Assembly: GCA_024138015.1 (NCBI GenBank) | Contig: JAMXBB010000004.1 | Coordinates: 12,587,941 to 12,651,940, forward strand | Direction of reading: 5' to 3' | Length of the DNA stretch: 64,000 nucleotides | Source of the DNA: Lumnitzera littorea | Taxonomy: Eukaryota > Streptophyta > Magnoliopsida > Myrtales > Combretaceae | Part shown: positions 36,901 to 50,300 of the stretch, in pieces | How positions within the stretch are numbered: position 1 is the first letter of the stretch | Layout: every line of letters begins with the position of its first letter | Notes under the pieces: model-generated | Seen by the model: only the letters and a program-made list of their open reading frames with translations | Databases searched by the model: none | What the model was told of the DNA's origin: nothing | Position numbers and translations under genes: made by a program

Positions 36901-39060
36901 TAACTAAAAGCTTTGAACTACCTAATGTCCCCACAAAATCACACTAAAAAAGAACGTTGCCTAATCTACTTACTATATAGAAAAGAATAAAAGACAACAA
37001 GAAGGCAAGTCAAAGGGAGGTAATCTGTCCAAATCGCATCACATGCGGCGATCAGGAAATAACACTCACTGAATTTTGGACAAAATATTCGGCGATTCCG
37101 GTGAACTGACCAAATCGATAATTGTTTATTATTTGATAAATATGTTGTAATCATATTATCAAACCCGAAGGAAACGTTGATGTGAGAATGAAAAGGGATC
37201 AATCAAGATCGATAAAAATATTATAATATAATTTATATTTATTTGTAAAGAAATGAAAAGTACTTATATCCTTAAAAATTCAAAATTGAAAAATTTTTAC
37301 TATTTATTTTTTATCTATATTTATTTTTTTAGAAAATTGATATATTTTCTAAAAAAATAATATATTTTAACCTTTTTTTTATAAAAACTTGGTGGTTTTT
37401 TATAAAAACTGAATTAAATCAATAGGGTCAAGTTGGTCAAACTGAGATCATTATTAATAAGAGTCAAAGGAGTGATTCACACTGATTTTTCGAAGAGATT
37501 AAGTCAAATTGGTTGAATTGCGTAGGTCAAATTGGTTAAACTGCACAAGTCAACCCAAGTCTAATTTGACAATACTAGTTGTAATGCCTAAGCTAATAGT
37601 AATTAATAATTATACCAACAAATAGTAACAAATTTATTTCAACCTCTTAACCCAAAAAATTTAAATATCTATTAACAAAATATTCATCATCATGATCTTA
37701 TTAATTAATACCAAATCATTTTCATAATTTATATGAGACTTTACTTAATCATAATATATCACATATGTCATGTGGAAAACAGTTTAATGGATATTATCTT
37801 ATGTATATATACTAGTATTTTACCACTAATCATGGTCCAGTGAGAATTGTTTTTTTCTTTTTTTTTAATCTATATCTATTTTGTATCTAATATGCATCTA
37901 TTTAAAACCTAATATTTAAAAAATTATCTTATTTGTATCTTATCTATTTCTATTTTATAATTATGATGAATGTGGTGATTGGAATGTTAAAATTGAAAAA
38001 TAAAAATTTACGTACTTTTAAGATAAAAAATTAAAAAATATATATTTTATATATTGAAAATGGTTATTTTAATTGATATTTTTGTAGATATAAATAAAGT
38101 TTAGGATAGATAAATTCAACTTTATTAAAATTTGTTGGATATTTAATTTTATAAGAAGATTATATATAAAATTATATTTCATCTATTCGGTATTTTATTC
38201 TTACCAAATACAAGAATAAACAACAATAATAAGATAAAAAAAAAGATGAATCAAACCGAATTTATATTTGGATATGTGACAATATGGATGGCATTTTTTC
38301 AAAAGCTATCACTATTTTGACACATGTTATAATGTAATTGATAATTATATATCATATATATATATATATACATACATATATATGTGTGTATAATGTGTAT
38401 CATATCTCGTAAATCCTTACTGGCTACGTGGCTACTTCCATGTTTGATGTATGGGTCAATCTTTCTTTGAAATGATTTTACCGATCAAGACTCGGCCCAA
38501 CGAAGAGTGATGATACCTGCATACTCTTGAGCAAATTTTTAAACGTGGAAGAAGTATGCATGCGTTTCATTTTAGAGTTTCCCTTCACATGCAATGACCA
38601 CTTTACCTCTTTCATGTACTCTATCTTTTTATGTAATTAAAATTTGCAAAATTTACAAACACATGTCTAGCATTTTGACCACCTTTTAAACTCATAAACT
38701 ATGTCTACGTTTTTTTGGTAAATATATAACTTGGATTTTACCAGTATATGATGATAATACTAGTTAAAAAATCACACGTCTAATTTATGATTAATCAATT
38801 ATGATTAGTTTAACAAACTAATAATGTAAATAAAATAAAATAGAAAAATATTTGGCCAACCAACTCTTGCCTCCGGCTGGCCTGAGACCACCCCAAATGG
38901 CTCAATCACCTATGTCTTTCATATGATTTGACATGCTTCTCTAGGGTACCTCTGTCGGCAGCAATGATAGAATGATCTAGTTTCATATATTATATTAACA
39001 ACCAACGAAGATTAAGCTTTTTCTCAAGAAAGGAAAAACCGAGTCCATGGTTTCATTTTA
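36901..39060. other. AT-rich intergenic DNA
   Basis: No supported gene. 37503-37548 is a 23-bp two-copy direct repeat (gtcaaattggtt(g/a)aa). An AT/GT microsatellite lies at about 38355-38390. Confidence 0.6.
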
Positions 39061-39229
39061 TTCATAAATAGTTGCGGAAGTCCTTGCAACATTCTACTCA
39101 AACGAAAGCACTTCGATAGAAATATCCTAGCATCCAGAAGCGATGAAGTCTCTTAACGTCCTTACCCTTTTGGCCCTGGCCACTACTGCTTCCATAGCAT
39201 ATGAACCCAGTCCCCCTCAAGACATCCGT

Positions 39230-39941
39230 ATTAGATCTAGGCACAGAGCAGATCAAAACCGTAACCTGTCCTAGAGCCGGACGATCGATTCCATGATGTG
39301 CCACAGAACCAGCCATATGGTTTCAACCGACCTAAAGGACCAACTGGGTTGGCAGGTCCTAAGCATGTCATCATGTTGAACATACCAAACTCAATAGGTC
39401 CATCACATGCAAAAATTGCAAAATAAAAAAAAAATGTAAAATAAGGTATAAAATAGATTGAAATTAAAATATTACATTATATTAAAAATTGAAATTTTAA
39501 ACTAATTTCATATGAAAAAAATAATAATAATATTCCCTACATTTGATGTATTATTAATAACAATATAAGAAGTATATGTACTTCAAAAGCATGTCTAATT
39601 TGACATGTATAGGCTTTTACCAAAGGAAACATCCCATTTCCTAGCAATGTTGGACTATTTTTTATCATTTGAACTTCTTTACGATCTCAATTTTTTTTAT
39701 CCCACGTTCCTAATACTACAACTTAATGCAGATGTAATTGTATATAAATAAATATATGTCTCAATAACTATTTTGTAAAAGGGCTAAAGGCATGTAGTCC
39801 TTAAGCCTTTTTTGTTTTTTGAATTAAAAATTTATTAATTCATTTTAATTTAAAATTTAATTTTACTATTTATTAAAAAATGGGTGTTACAGTTGATGTT
39901 TCTATTAATGGACCTTTGAATCTTCAATTCCATGGAGCTAG
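39230..39941. other. Unidentified insert in germin exon 1, left part
   Basis: It interrupts exon 1 after GACATCCGT. Together with 45428-45526 it forms an insert of about 0.8 kb into which the gypsy element later landed. No domain was recognised, and no clear terminal repeat or target duplication was found at 39230 and 45526. Confidence 0.5.
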
Positions 39942-40338
39942 TGTCACGGACGGATTCCGTCGCTCGATCCCGTCCAGTACTTAGCATTCCTGACCTCACT
40001 AAGAAAGGTTAAGTCAGCCTGTAACACACTCACAATGTTAGAGAGAGAAAGTAGAGAGAAAAACTCTGATAGTATACTGTATTCACTCAAATAACTTATG
40101 TGTTACATCTAAGGGGAATACTCTTATATATATAGAAAGCCTTTACAATCTAATGGTCAAGATCAATTCGATCTAATGGTTACAATTGATTCCCAACTAC
40201 TACATTCACCAACTACTATACAATATTCTGGTCTTCTCTAGAACTTTTCATCATCTAGAAGCTTTTAGTGGGCTTGGGCTTTCGTCTTTAGGCTTTAGGA
40301 ACCTCCTAAAAATGGCCCACTTCGAGAGGTCCGTAACA
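39942..40338 (-). repeat. Gypsy 3' LTR
   Basis: 397 bp, starting TGTCACGG and ending CCGTAACA on the plus strand. It pairs with 45009-45427. Compared with that copy it lacks two short segments of about 10 bp and shows roughly 20 substitutions by eye, so about 5% divergence. Confidence 0.92.
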
Positions 40339-40350
40339 TTCTCCCCTACT
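40339..40350 (-). other. Gypsy polypurine tract
   Basis: On the minus strand AGTAGGGGAGAA directly precedes the 3' LTR. It is the expected primer for plus-strand DNA synthesis. Confidence 0.8.
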
Positions 40351-43300
40351 CAATCCGGCGACGCTCTCGTCGCTCCTTCATCGTGGAACTGTCGAATCTT
40401 GTCTTTAAATTGCTACAGTGCTTCGGCTGGTTCCCAACTGGCCTCACTCTCTAGTCTTCCCTTCTACATTACCATATACTCATGTCTGGGAGTTTGTCCA
40501 CATCTCTTCACATGTCTATCAGCTATGATCCATTCCACTTCCTTATCAAATGAATCCCATACTCTTATTAGGGCCCTTTGTGATATAGCTCTTATAGGGT
40601 CTTCCTCATCTTTGTGGAATGGTTTTAGCATGCTCACGTGGAAAACCGGATGGAATTTCGGTTTAGGTGGAAGTTCCAATTTGTAAGATACTTGCCCCAC
40701 TCGTTTCACAATTGGGAATGGACCCTCGTATCGCCTCATTAGACCTTTATGTGGTTGTCCCTTCGTACGTTGTATCAAATGTAACTTAACAAGCACTTGG
40801 TCACCTACCTGATATTCCATCGACCTCCGCTTCTTGTCTACAATCTTCTTCATTCTCATGATAGCTCGGTTTAAGTATGTCCGGGCTAAGTCATGATTTT
40901 CCTGCCATTCCCTTGCAAATTTATATGCGGGAGGGCTGGACCTCGTATATCCTATTGCTACTATATGAGGAGTTAAGGGTTGCCTTCCTAGGACAATCTC
41001 GAAAGGACTCTATTCGATGGACTCATTCTTCTGTAGGTTAAACAAAAACTGTGCCACATCTAACAACTTGGTCCAATTATGTTGGTTAGCCCCTACAAAA
41101 TGCCTTAAGTATAATTCCACTAAGGCATTCACTTGCTCCGTCTGACCATCTGTCTGGGGATGCAAACTAGTTGAAAAGTTCAACTCAGATCCCAAAAGTT
41201 TGAACAGCTCTATCCAAAATCTCCCTGTAAATCACCCATCTCGATCACTCACAATGTTTCTGGGCAAGCCCTAATACTTTACTGTATGTTTCAAGAACAA
41301 CCGGGCAGCTTCATCCGCTGGGCACTCCTTCGTTGCTAGGACAAAAGTCGCGTATTTTGAGAACCTGTCTACCACAACCATAATTGTACCATACCCTTCC
41401 GATCGGGGTAAGCTTACAATGAAGTCCATGGAAACACTTTCCCATGGCCGTTCAGGAATGGGAAGAGGCTCTAGTAGTCTCGGAGTTGCCTTGTGTTCAA
41501 CTTTGTCTTGTTGGCACATGAGATAAGTTCGGACATAGCTTTCAATATCTTCCCTCATGTGTGGCCAAAAATACTTTTCTTCCACTAATGCTTGGGTACA
41601 GTGCATTCCTGGATGACCTGCCCATTTAGAATCATGACACTCCTTAAGTATCTCCCTTCTCAGATTCAAGGAATGGGGCACATAAATTCGTTATCCCTTT
41701 GTATATATTAGTCCATTCTCTTGCCAAAATCTCCTTGTCTTCTCTTCTTGACATTGAATCCATAGAGCTTTAGCTTACTTATCACTCTCCATCCCCTCTT
41801 AGATTCTATTAATGAGGTTGCTTTCAGGTTTGTTGATGGCTACCAACTTAACCCTTCGGCTCAAAGCATCTGCCACAACATTAGTCTTACCTGACTTATG
41901 TTCAAGGTCGAAATCAAATTCTGCCAGAAAAACCTGCCATCGGGCTTGCTTGGGCGAGAGCTTCTTTTGAGTCTGAAAATAGCTGGTGGCCATATTATCA
42001 GTCTTGACCACAAACTTCCTCCCTAATAAGTAGTGCCTCCATACCTAAAGACAGTGTACTATCGCCGTCATCTCCTTTTCATGCACTGGATATCGCTTCT
42101 CTGTATCGTTCAACTTTCGGCTCTCAAATGCTACAGGGTGTCCTTCCTGCATTAAAACCCCTCCAATAGCAAAATCACTAGCATCAGTACATACCTCAAA
42201 GGGTTTGCTAAAGTTAGGAAGGAGAAGGATCGGCTCCTTCGTGATTGCCCTTTTCAAGGTCTCGAGTGCCCGTTGTCTCTCTGTACTCCAAACCCAAGGG
42301 GTATCCTTTTTTAGTAAGTCCATCAATGGGCTTGCTATCTTCGAATAGCCCTTAATGAATCTTCTATAGTAATTTACTAAGCCAAGAAAAGATCTCAACT
42401 CAGTAGGCTTGGTGGGTTCCTTCCAATCTCAGATAGCCCGCACCTTTCCTTCGTCCATTCTAATCTTTCCTCTCCCTACTATGTAACCAAGGAATGTCAC
42501 CTCTTCTTGTGCAAAGGCACATTTCTCTATTTTCACACACAGATCATTCCTCCTCAAAGCTAAGAATACTGAGCGAAGGTGCTCTATATGTTCCTCCAAC
42601 GTCTTACTATAAATCATAATGTCATCTAAGTACACAACTACAAATTGATTAAGAAAGGACGCTAAAACATGATTCATAAGTGTGCAGAAAGTAGCCGGGG
42701 CATTAGTAAGGCCAAACGGCATGACTAGGAATTCAAATGCATCGTACCATGTAACACAAGTGGTCTTGGGTTCATCTCCTTCTGCAATCCTCACTTGGTG
42801 ATATCCTGAGCGTAAATCCAATTTGGAGAAGTATCTAGCTTCTCCCAACCTGTCGAATAGATCCGATACCAATGGAATGAGATACTTATTCTTTATCGTG
42901 ACCTTATTTAAGGCTCGATAATCAATACACATTCGGAGTGATCCATCTTGTTTCTTCTGAAAAAGTACGAGAGCTCCAAAAGGTGCCTTTGAAAGCCTAA
43001 TGAAACCTGCTTCTAGTAATTCCTTCAATTGTCGCCTCAATTCTTTTAATTCTGGAGGTGACATCCTATATGGGACGGCGGCGGGTGGCTTAGCTCTGGG
43101 TTCCAATTCTATCACATGGTCTACCTCCCTTCTTGGTGGTAACTTCTTCGGCAACATTGGTGGCTTTATATCCTTAAATTCTCCCAATATTTTCTCCACT
43201 TGAGGTGGAACACTTCCTTGACCACTAGTCTCTTCCCTAACTTTTAAGGCAGCCAAGTAAGTGACTTCATTCTTCTTGAGTCCCTTTTTCAATTGCATAG

Positions 43301-44967
43301 CCGATAGGAATTTGGTGGCTTGGCCTACCTTTCTTACTACAAGCACCACGCATTGCAAGTTATGATCAAGTACACAAATGCAGTTAGCTCATGGTACGAT
43401 AAGTGCATCAATGCGATCTAAGAAATCCATCCCGATCACAAACTCAAAATCATCCATTGGCATTACTTCAACTGTCTCCTTTCCCTGCCAACCCCCAATA
43501 CGGAGCTCTATCCCCCTGGCTACTCCAATAGTGGGAACTTCTTTTGAGTTAACTGTTTTGAGCCATGTTTTGGTCTCCTCCACTTTTAGCCCCAACTCCT
43601 TTGCTGCCATATCAGAAATAAAGAGATGAGATGCTCCTGTATCTACAAGGGCATTAAGTTTCTTACCTGCTACCGATACTTCGGTATACATCAATCCTTT
43701 TCTTTTATTGACTTGAGACTTCATAGCACTAAGTAGACAAACTGACCCTAACTGGGCCTCATCCCCATCATCTGAGCTTTCACCTGCTACTAATGCCGCC
43801 AATCTCTCTTTCTTCGGACACTCCCTAGCATAATGGGGTCCATTACAAAAATAACATTTCAATTCACGGGGTTTCCATCTTTCCCCATCTCTCCCTTCAC
43901 GAGTTCTTCCTCGATCGTTATCTCTTTCTTCGGCTTTGGTTTTTCCTTTGGAAGAACTCCCATTCTTCTCCCTTTCAACTCCCCCTTTCCATCTTCCCCT
44001 TGTAGTCTTAGGATCAGTCTTTCGAAATTCCATTAAGCCTTCAGCAACTGCTATAGCCTTGGAAATGTCTTCCACTCCCCTTCGCTCCAGCTCTAATTTA
44101 GCCCAGGGCTTTAAGCCATCCACAAACATCACCAAAGCATCTTCTTGGTTGAGGTCTGGGATCTCTAACATCAACTCTGAAAACTCCTTTACATATTGCT
44201 TTATAGGTGACGCAATTTCACCCTTATGGGTTAGGTGACGCAATTTCACCTTTGCTTCCTTAGCAGCATTTTAGGGGGGAGAATTGACCCTTCAACTCTT
44301 GTACAAAGCTATCCCAGGTGTTGATATCAGCAGCCCTCTTGCACCACCATACCATGGTTGAGTCTTTCAAATACATGGCAGCAGTACGTACCTTTCCAGC
44401 ATCATCTAAGATTCCCACAGCATTGAAGTATTGTTCCACTCCCCATAAGAAGTTATCTACTTCTCGAGCAGACCGCATCCCGCTAAAGTGCTCTGGTTTT
44501 GGAATATCAACCCTATGGCCAGTCTGGAGCGTCATTCCATTTGCAACAGCGATTCGGCAAGCCGCCAATTGCGTCTTGAGATCTTCAATCTCTTGACGCA
44601 TGGCCACTACCACTACATCAATCTTAGCTTCATAGGCTTCTTCCTTAGTTTCTAAGGCCGTAACTCGGGCTTGGAGAGCATCACCCTTCTCTCCAATAAC
44701 ATTTCCATGCTGCCTAAGCTCTTCTACAGCCCGATTCAGTGCTCCCTGCAATTCGCCTTGGAGTTCTTCCTCCATTTCCTCAAGACTGCCTTAAGACTCA
44801 TCAAATTGTTCCTTGGCCTCAGCAATGCTCAACTCTGCCTTATCCATCTTATTAAGGAGAGAGTTCAGTAAGTCTCGAGACCTAGCCCTTTGCCTGGTAA
44901 CACAGCGATCGTCATGGTCAGCCAACTCATCAACCATTGAAGTGTTGTTGTCTCCTCCAGATGACAT
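40345..44967 (-). pseudogene. Gypsy gag-pol polyprotein with internal stops
   Basis: Likely start MSSGGDNN at 44967. Visible domains are gag (about 44700-44000), a CX2CX3HX4C zinc knuckle at 43818-43856 (CYFCNGPHYAREC), the protease DTG at 43635-43643 (LVDTGASHLF), and the RT with FSKLDL and YLDD (42621-42632). RNase H follows at about 42300-41800 (TDASDFAIGG, VADALSRR). The integrase zinc-binding region lies near 41640-41500, where the expected CxxC reads YLMC (one Cys lost). The integrase core is at about 41430-41030 (SMDFIVSLP, LHPQTDGQTE). The chromodomain is at about 40530-40380 (VEWIIADRHV...), with two Trp codons now TAG. Other stops lie near 44777, 44258, 42427, 42043 and 41798. The frame is otherwise well conserved. 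Confidence 0.9.
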
Positions 44968-44993
44968 CTTCTCCACAAGCAATTCCTTTTTTA

Positions 44994-45006
44994 GGCTCTG
45001 ATACCA
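44994..45006 (-). other. Gypsy primer binding site (tRNA-iMet)
   Basis: On the minus strand TGGTATCAGAGCC, complementary to the 3' end of plant initiator methionine tRNA, starts two bases after the 5' LTR. Confidence 0.9.
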
Positions 45007-45008
45007 CT

Positions 45009-45427
45009 TGTCACGGGCGGATTCCGTCGCTCGACCCCGTACGGTACTTAGCGTTCCTGACCTCACTAAGGAAGGCTAAGTCAGCCTGTAACACACTCAC
45101 AATGTTAGAGAGAGAAAGTAGAGAGAGAAACTCTGATAGTATACTGTATTCACTCAAATAACTTATGTGTTATATTTGAGGGGAATACCCCTCAATATAT
45201 ACAGAAAGCCTTTACAATCTAATGGTCAAGATCAATTCGATCTAATGGTTACAATTGATTCTCAACTACTACATTCACTTACCTTCACCAACTACTATAC
45301 AATATTTTGGTCTTCTCTAGAACCTTCTAGAACCTTTCATCATCTAGAAGCTTTTAGTGGGCTTGGGCTTTCGTCTTTAGGCTTTAAGAACCTCCTAAGA
45401 ATGGCCCACTTCGAGAGGTCCGTAACA
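45009..45427 (-). repeat. Gypsy 5' LTR
   Basis: 419 bp with TG...CA ends, upstream of the primer site in the element's minus-strand orientation. It is slightly longer than the 3' LTR through two short insertions. Confidence 0.92.
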
Positions 45428-45526
45428 CTAGCTCATTAACTGGCTTACTTGGTTCTAATAAGCCGTGACCTAATAGATCCGAGTCTAGTTTCAGGTTGGT
45501 TTCTCACCATGCTCACGTCTAGTTTA
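45428..45526. other. Unidentified insert in germin exon 1, right part
   Basis: It lies between the gypsy 5' LTR and the resumption of germin exon 1 at GTTGCAATC. It matches neither the germin genes nor the gypsy element, so it belongs to the earlier insert that begins at 39230. Confidence 0.5.
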
Positions 45527-46160
45527 TGTTGCAATCAACAATCCCCTGGATGGAGGTATACACTCGATCTTGATTAATTAGAAACATTGCATTTGCTAAA
45601 GCATGTGGAATTTGATCATTAGGGTACAAGCAATTGAAATTTATAACATTCTTAGTGTTAACCAAATTGTCCTTGAGCAAAAGCTTAAACTACTTGCCAT
45701 TCACGAAAATAAGTAAATTTTGGATCTAGTTTATGAACTAATTAACCAGATTATTATATAATAAATCTATTGATGCTGACTCTATGTTTTGTTCGCATAT
45801 TAAACAATGATATTGTTTTTGCTTTTAATTATAGTGTTCATAAATGGAAAGTTCTTAAGGACCCCCCAAAGAGGTAACTTTCTCTACCAGGGGCTTAATG
45901 TCACAAGAAACACAAATAATCCTCTCGTACCAATTGTCATAGTCGTCAGTTGAAAATTTACCAGGTCTCAACATGCTTGCAGTATTTCCTTTGCTCGTCT
46001 CCACTTTGCTCCATGTGGCCTCAATTCACCCCATATTCAACTTTGAGGAACTGAAATTCTAGTGGTTATCAAAGGACAATTGTATGTTGGTTTTGTTCTA
46101 TGCAACTAACTGAATAATACAATCATCACTAAAGCAATGGAGCATTTTTGTATTTCCTGC

Positions 46161-46873
46161 TGACATGATTGTTAAACTTTCGATTTTATGTAAAATTGAT
46201 AAAAGGTTTGTAAAATCGAAACATAAGTTTCTACAACCTATATAAAATAATTTTAAAAAACTTATTGATATATTTATAGTAATTATTCAAAACTTAATAT
46301 ATAAGAGAAAATTAAAAATATGAAAAAATTAAATTCTTTTTTCATAAAAAATTCTTAATATATAATTCAACATATACATAAGAAGGACAAACAAAGTTAG
46401 AACTAAACTTTTTTTCATTATTTTTTTAAAAGTAAAAAATAAAAAAGAACTGAAAATTTCAACTCATTTTAAGATACTAATGGTTGAAAATGAAGTATAT
46501 AGTTTTCCTTATAAACTTTATTATTAGAATTAGAACCTAAACGAAGACTATAAACAAAATATAAGGGAATGAGGAGAGAGAGAAATAGGAAAGAAATTGG
46601 AATAGGATAGAGCAAATGATGTGATGCCCTAAAAGTCCATGGTTTGTAAAATCTTAGTTATAAATATATATATATTAGCTTATTTAACTCAGATATATAA
46701 AATCAGTAAATTCGATCAAAAAAATAAGTTTTTACTAAGTTTATATGTAAATTTAGTTAAAAATGTAAATTTCTATAAAAAAATAATTTTATACTAAAGT
46801 TAACTCAGAAGAACCTCATAAAATTATAAACTCGTAAAATCGTATAAGTAGAATTGCAATTTAATAACTATAC
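46161..46873. mobile_element. Fold-back-like insert in germin exon 2
   Basis: Germin homology stops after 'gtatttcc' and resumes at 'attggtacaatccac', where the intact genes are continuous. The insert of about 713 bp is AT-rich and non-coding. Inverted similarity between its ends (left 'cgattttatg..aaatt', right minus strand 'cgattttacg..aatttta') and repeated 'gtaaaatcg' words suggest a MITE or fold-back element. Target duplication is unclear. Confidence 0.55.
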
Positions 46874-47037
46874 TTATTGGTACAATCCACTTCCAACTCA
46901 ATATAGGAAAAACCAATATAATAGCTTTCGGTTGGCTTAAGTAGCTAATTCCTAGGAGCAACTATGATTGCTAAAGCAAATTTTGGATCAAAACCATTGA
47001 TTTACAATGGCATCCTTGCCAAGGCCTTCTATAGGGA

Positions 47038-47307
47038 TGTTAGATATATTTATCTTTACTAACAATTTTGTAGTTTAGAATTAGTTTAGTTAGTTTAGAT
47101 ATTTAGCTAGTTAGTTACATAGTTAGCTATGTATTTAGTTATCAATTTTCCAACTGACTGTAGTAGCTAATATCCACAACTAGGTATATATAAAGGTAAA
47201 GTCATGTAATCTTCTTCTTTAATGAAAATAGTTTACGCACAGCTTTGTTTCTTTCCTTTTTCATTAAACACTCTCGCATCATATAAACGTACTTGCATTT
47301 CATATCA
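47038..47307 (+). repeat. Copia 5' LTR
   Basis: 270 bp, TGTTAGATATATT to CATTTCATATCA. A TATA-like 'ggtatatataaagg' lies about two thirds of the way in. Confidence 0.93.
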
Positions 47308-47320
47308 TGGTATCAAAGCA
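47308..47320 (+). other. Copia primer binding site (tRNA-iMet)
   Basis: TGGTATCAAAGCA immediately follows the 5' LTR. It differs by one base from the usual TGGTATCAGAGC. Confidence 0.88.
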
Positions 47321-47345
47321 TTAATAAGGATAGTTACTAACAATT

Positions 47346-50300
47346 TATATCATAATGACTAGTTCTCAATCATAAGACATAAATTTACGATACTACATAC
47401 ATCACTTTGATTCTTAGAATTCAATGATGGTAACACCAGTCCTTTCTAGCATCAACCACGACACATGGAGTCGTTCGTTCATTTTGGTTCTCTCAATCAG
47501 AAACAAGGAAGGTTTTATCGATGGTTTCATTCCAATTCCATTTAAGGATGACGAGATGTATTCCACTTGGTGTTGCTACAACAACTTGATAATTGATTGG
47601 TTATTCTCCTTCTATTGCTTCGATAGTTTTGTACATGAGTTCTGCAAAAGAAATATGGGACAAGTTAAATGTATGCTTCTCTTAATCTGATGATGCTAGG
47701 ATTTGTCAATTGTATCATATGTTGAGTACAATTTTCCAAGGATCTCGTAGCATAGATGAGTATCTTACTAATCTTAATGTGATTTGGGAATAATTGAGAA
47801 ATTATAGGCCCTTACCACTTTGTTCTTATAAGAGCGGTAATTAGAAATATTTTGAGAAGTATATCCAGATGGCGTAAAAGGATCATGTTTTCAAATTTCT
47901 TAAAGGCTTAAATGAAGGTTTTTCGACTCTTAGATCACAAATTTTGGTTTTGAAGCCTTTTCCTATGTTTCATGAGGCTTATAATCTTGTTATGAGGAAT
48001 GAATTTCAAAGCGCTAACAAGCCAAAAGATTTTGATGCAATTGATTTTTCTACTATGGTAAGTATGTATAATAGATCAAGAAACTAAAATGAGGTCATAT
48101 GTAGTTATTATCATAAGAAAGGCCATTTGAAAGATAAGTGTACAAGTTAATTGGATATCCACCGCATTTCAAAAATACTAATAATGTTCGATAGAAAACT
48201 TTTGGATTAAATCATGTTGTTTCTAGTTTGGATACTGGTATTGCATCAAATCGAGTAGAGTCTGTTTGAAATGTGGAAGAGGTTTCTAGTTCTTCAAATA
48301 TTGGTGGTTCGATAGTGAATAAGGATTCTAAGGGAGTTAATTTGACTAAGGATCAGTTTCTTAGTCTATTGAACATGTTAAATATTTCTAATACTCATCA
48401 GATTAATATAGCAATAGAATAGTCTTTTTCTTGTGTAATACATGTTTCACAAGAAGACTCTTGACAGGACATAGCCTCTATGAGTCACACGGCAAGTATT
48501 TTGTCTCTTTCTTTTTTCTGTTTTCAAGATGAAGTTGTAAATTGGATTTTAGACTCAAGAGCTACAAATCATATGATTAGCTCTCTTCATTTGTTTTGTT
48601 CATATAATGGGATAGAAGAAAGGTTTGTTTTCTTACCTAATAGGTAGTTGCTTAAAGCAACACATGTGGGTATAGTTGTTATTTCTCCAGATTTAGTTAT
48701 GAATAATGTCTTATTTCTTCCATCTTTTAAGTACAATCTCATTTCTATTGCTAAGCTAATGGCAAATAACAGTTGCATGGTTCTTTTTACAAAGTCTATT
48801 GCTCTTACTCAACCGTTTTCCAATTAGAGGGTGATTGGTTGTGCTAAGTACAAGAATGGTTTGTACTTACTATAGCACCATGGTTCATCTATTGTAGAAT
48901 TGCCTTCAAGCACTTCTTCTTTCAATATTAGTTTTGTTTCTCAAGTACTAGAACAATTGTCTAAGTCCTTTGATGTCTGGCATTTTCATCTTGGACACAG
49001 AATGAAACAAATAAGTAGTTTAGATCATAATGTTAGTAATATTAATTTTGATTGTATGATTTGCCTTTTGGCAAAACAAAAACAATCTATTTTTCTAACA
49101 CATATTCGTAGCATAGTTGGAGCTTTTGAATTAGTTCACTTGGACATTCGGGGTCCATATGCTACTTCAACTATTGAAGGGCATAGGTATTTTCTTTCCA
49201 TAGTAGATGACTATATTGGAGTTACTTGGGTGTATTTGATGCAGAATAAGAGTCAAATTTATGATCTTGTTCCATGGTTTTGTTGTATGGTACATATTCA
49301 GTTTGGGTCTTGTGTTAAAATTGTAAGAAGTGATAATAGGAAAGAGTTCTTTTTTACTGAATTTTATTCTTTGAGTGGAATTTTGCATCAGGTTTCATAG
49401 GTTGAGACACCACAGCAGAATGGTATGGTGGAATGAAAACATTATCATCTTATTTCCACAATTCGTTCATTGTTAATTCAAGCTTTGTTACCAGTTAGTT
49501 CTTGGGGAGATGCTGTCTTAACAGCTACTCATATTATAAATCAATTACCAATTGATGTGTTAGGCAGCTTAACACCATTTCAAATGCTATATGGAATTGC
49601 ACCCAATTATTCTTATTTTCAAGTGTTTAGATCATTGTGTTTTACTTCTACTATTATTCAAAATAAGACAAAGTTTAATCCTTAAGCTCATCCATGTGTC
49701 TTTGTTGGGTATCCTATGGGAGTTAAGGGATATAAAGTCTACAATTTAGTAAGGAAGCAATATGTGGTTTCAAGGGATGTGCGTTTTGTTGAACATGTTT
49801 TTCCATTTCAGTTTTTAAGTTGATCATAACAAGTTTCTTCTTTACTTCCAGTTACTTTACCTTCTGTTAAATAAATGTCATGTAAAATACATGTTTTTTC
49901 ATTGTTTCTTAAAGACTCCAATTCCACATACTCTAATAAGGGCACTGGTGATTCCTGTACTAGTGGAGTTACAGATTCTGATACATCACAATTGGTTGAA
50001 CTTAGGTACAGTTCATAACCACATAAGCTTCCTTCTTATCTTTGTTACTATCATCATGGCTTGACAAGTGTTACTGATTCTAAGTGTTCTATTGATCATC
50101 CTTTGAGTAAGGTATCATCCTATTAATCTCTTTCTCCTATCTATCGTGCATTTGCTGTTTAGCTATCTCGATACTATAAGTCGTCTTCTTATGATCAAGC
50201 TAAGCAACTTAAGTCGTGGTGCAAGGTAATGAAAGAAGAATTGGATGCATTGGTAGCTAATAATACATGGTCTATTGTCTTACTTTTACCTGGTAAAAAT

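Larger units (their letters stand above)
39942..45427 (-). mobile_element. Ty3/gypsy chromovirus-type LTR retrotransposon
   Basis: A 5.5-kb element on the minus strand with two LTRs, a tRNA-iMet primer site, a polypurine tract and a full domain order: gag, zinc knuckle, protease, reverse transcriptase, RNase H, integrase, chromodomain. CTAG flanks both ends (39938-39941 and 45428-45431), a probable 4-5 bp target duplication. The chromodomain places it among chromoviruses. Compact size fits Reina- or Galadriel-like clades, but I cannot assign the clade. Several nonsense changes break the polyprotein, so it is not autonomous now. It lies inside another insert within a germin pseudogene. Confidence 0.92.

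Noticed and set aside
39098..39316. A 72-residue minus-strand frame
   Set aside because: It is antisense to the first piece of the germin pseudogene and has no recognisable domain.
43000..45161. Many plus-strand open frames within the gypsy element
   Set aside because: They are antisense shadows of the minus-strand gag-pol, whose domains are clear.
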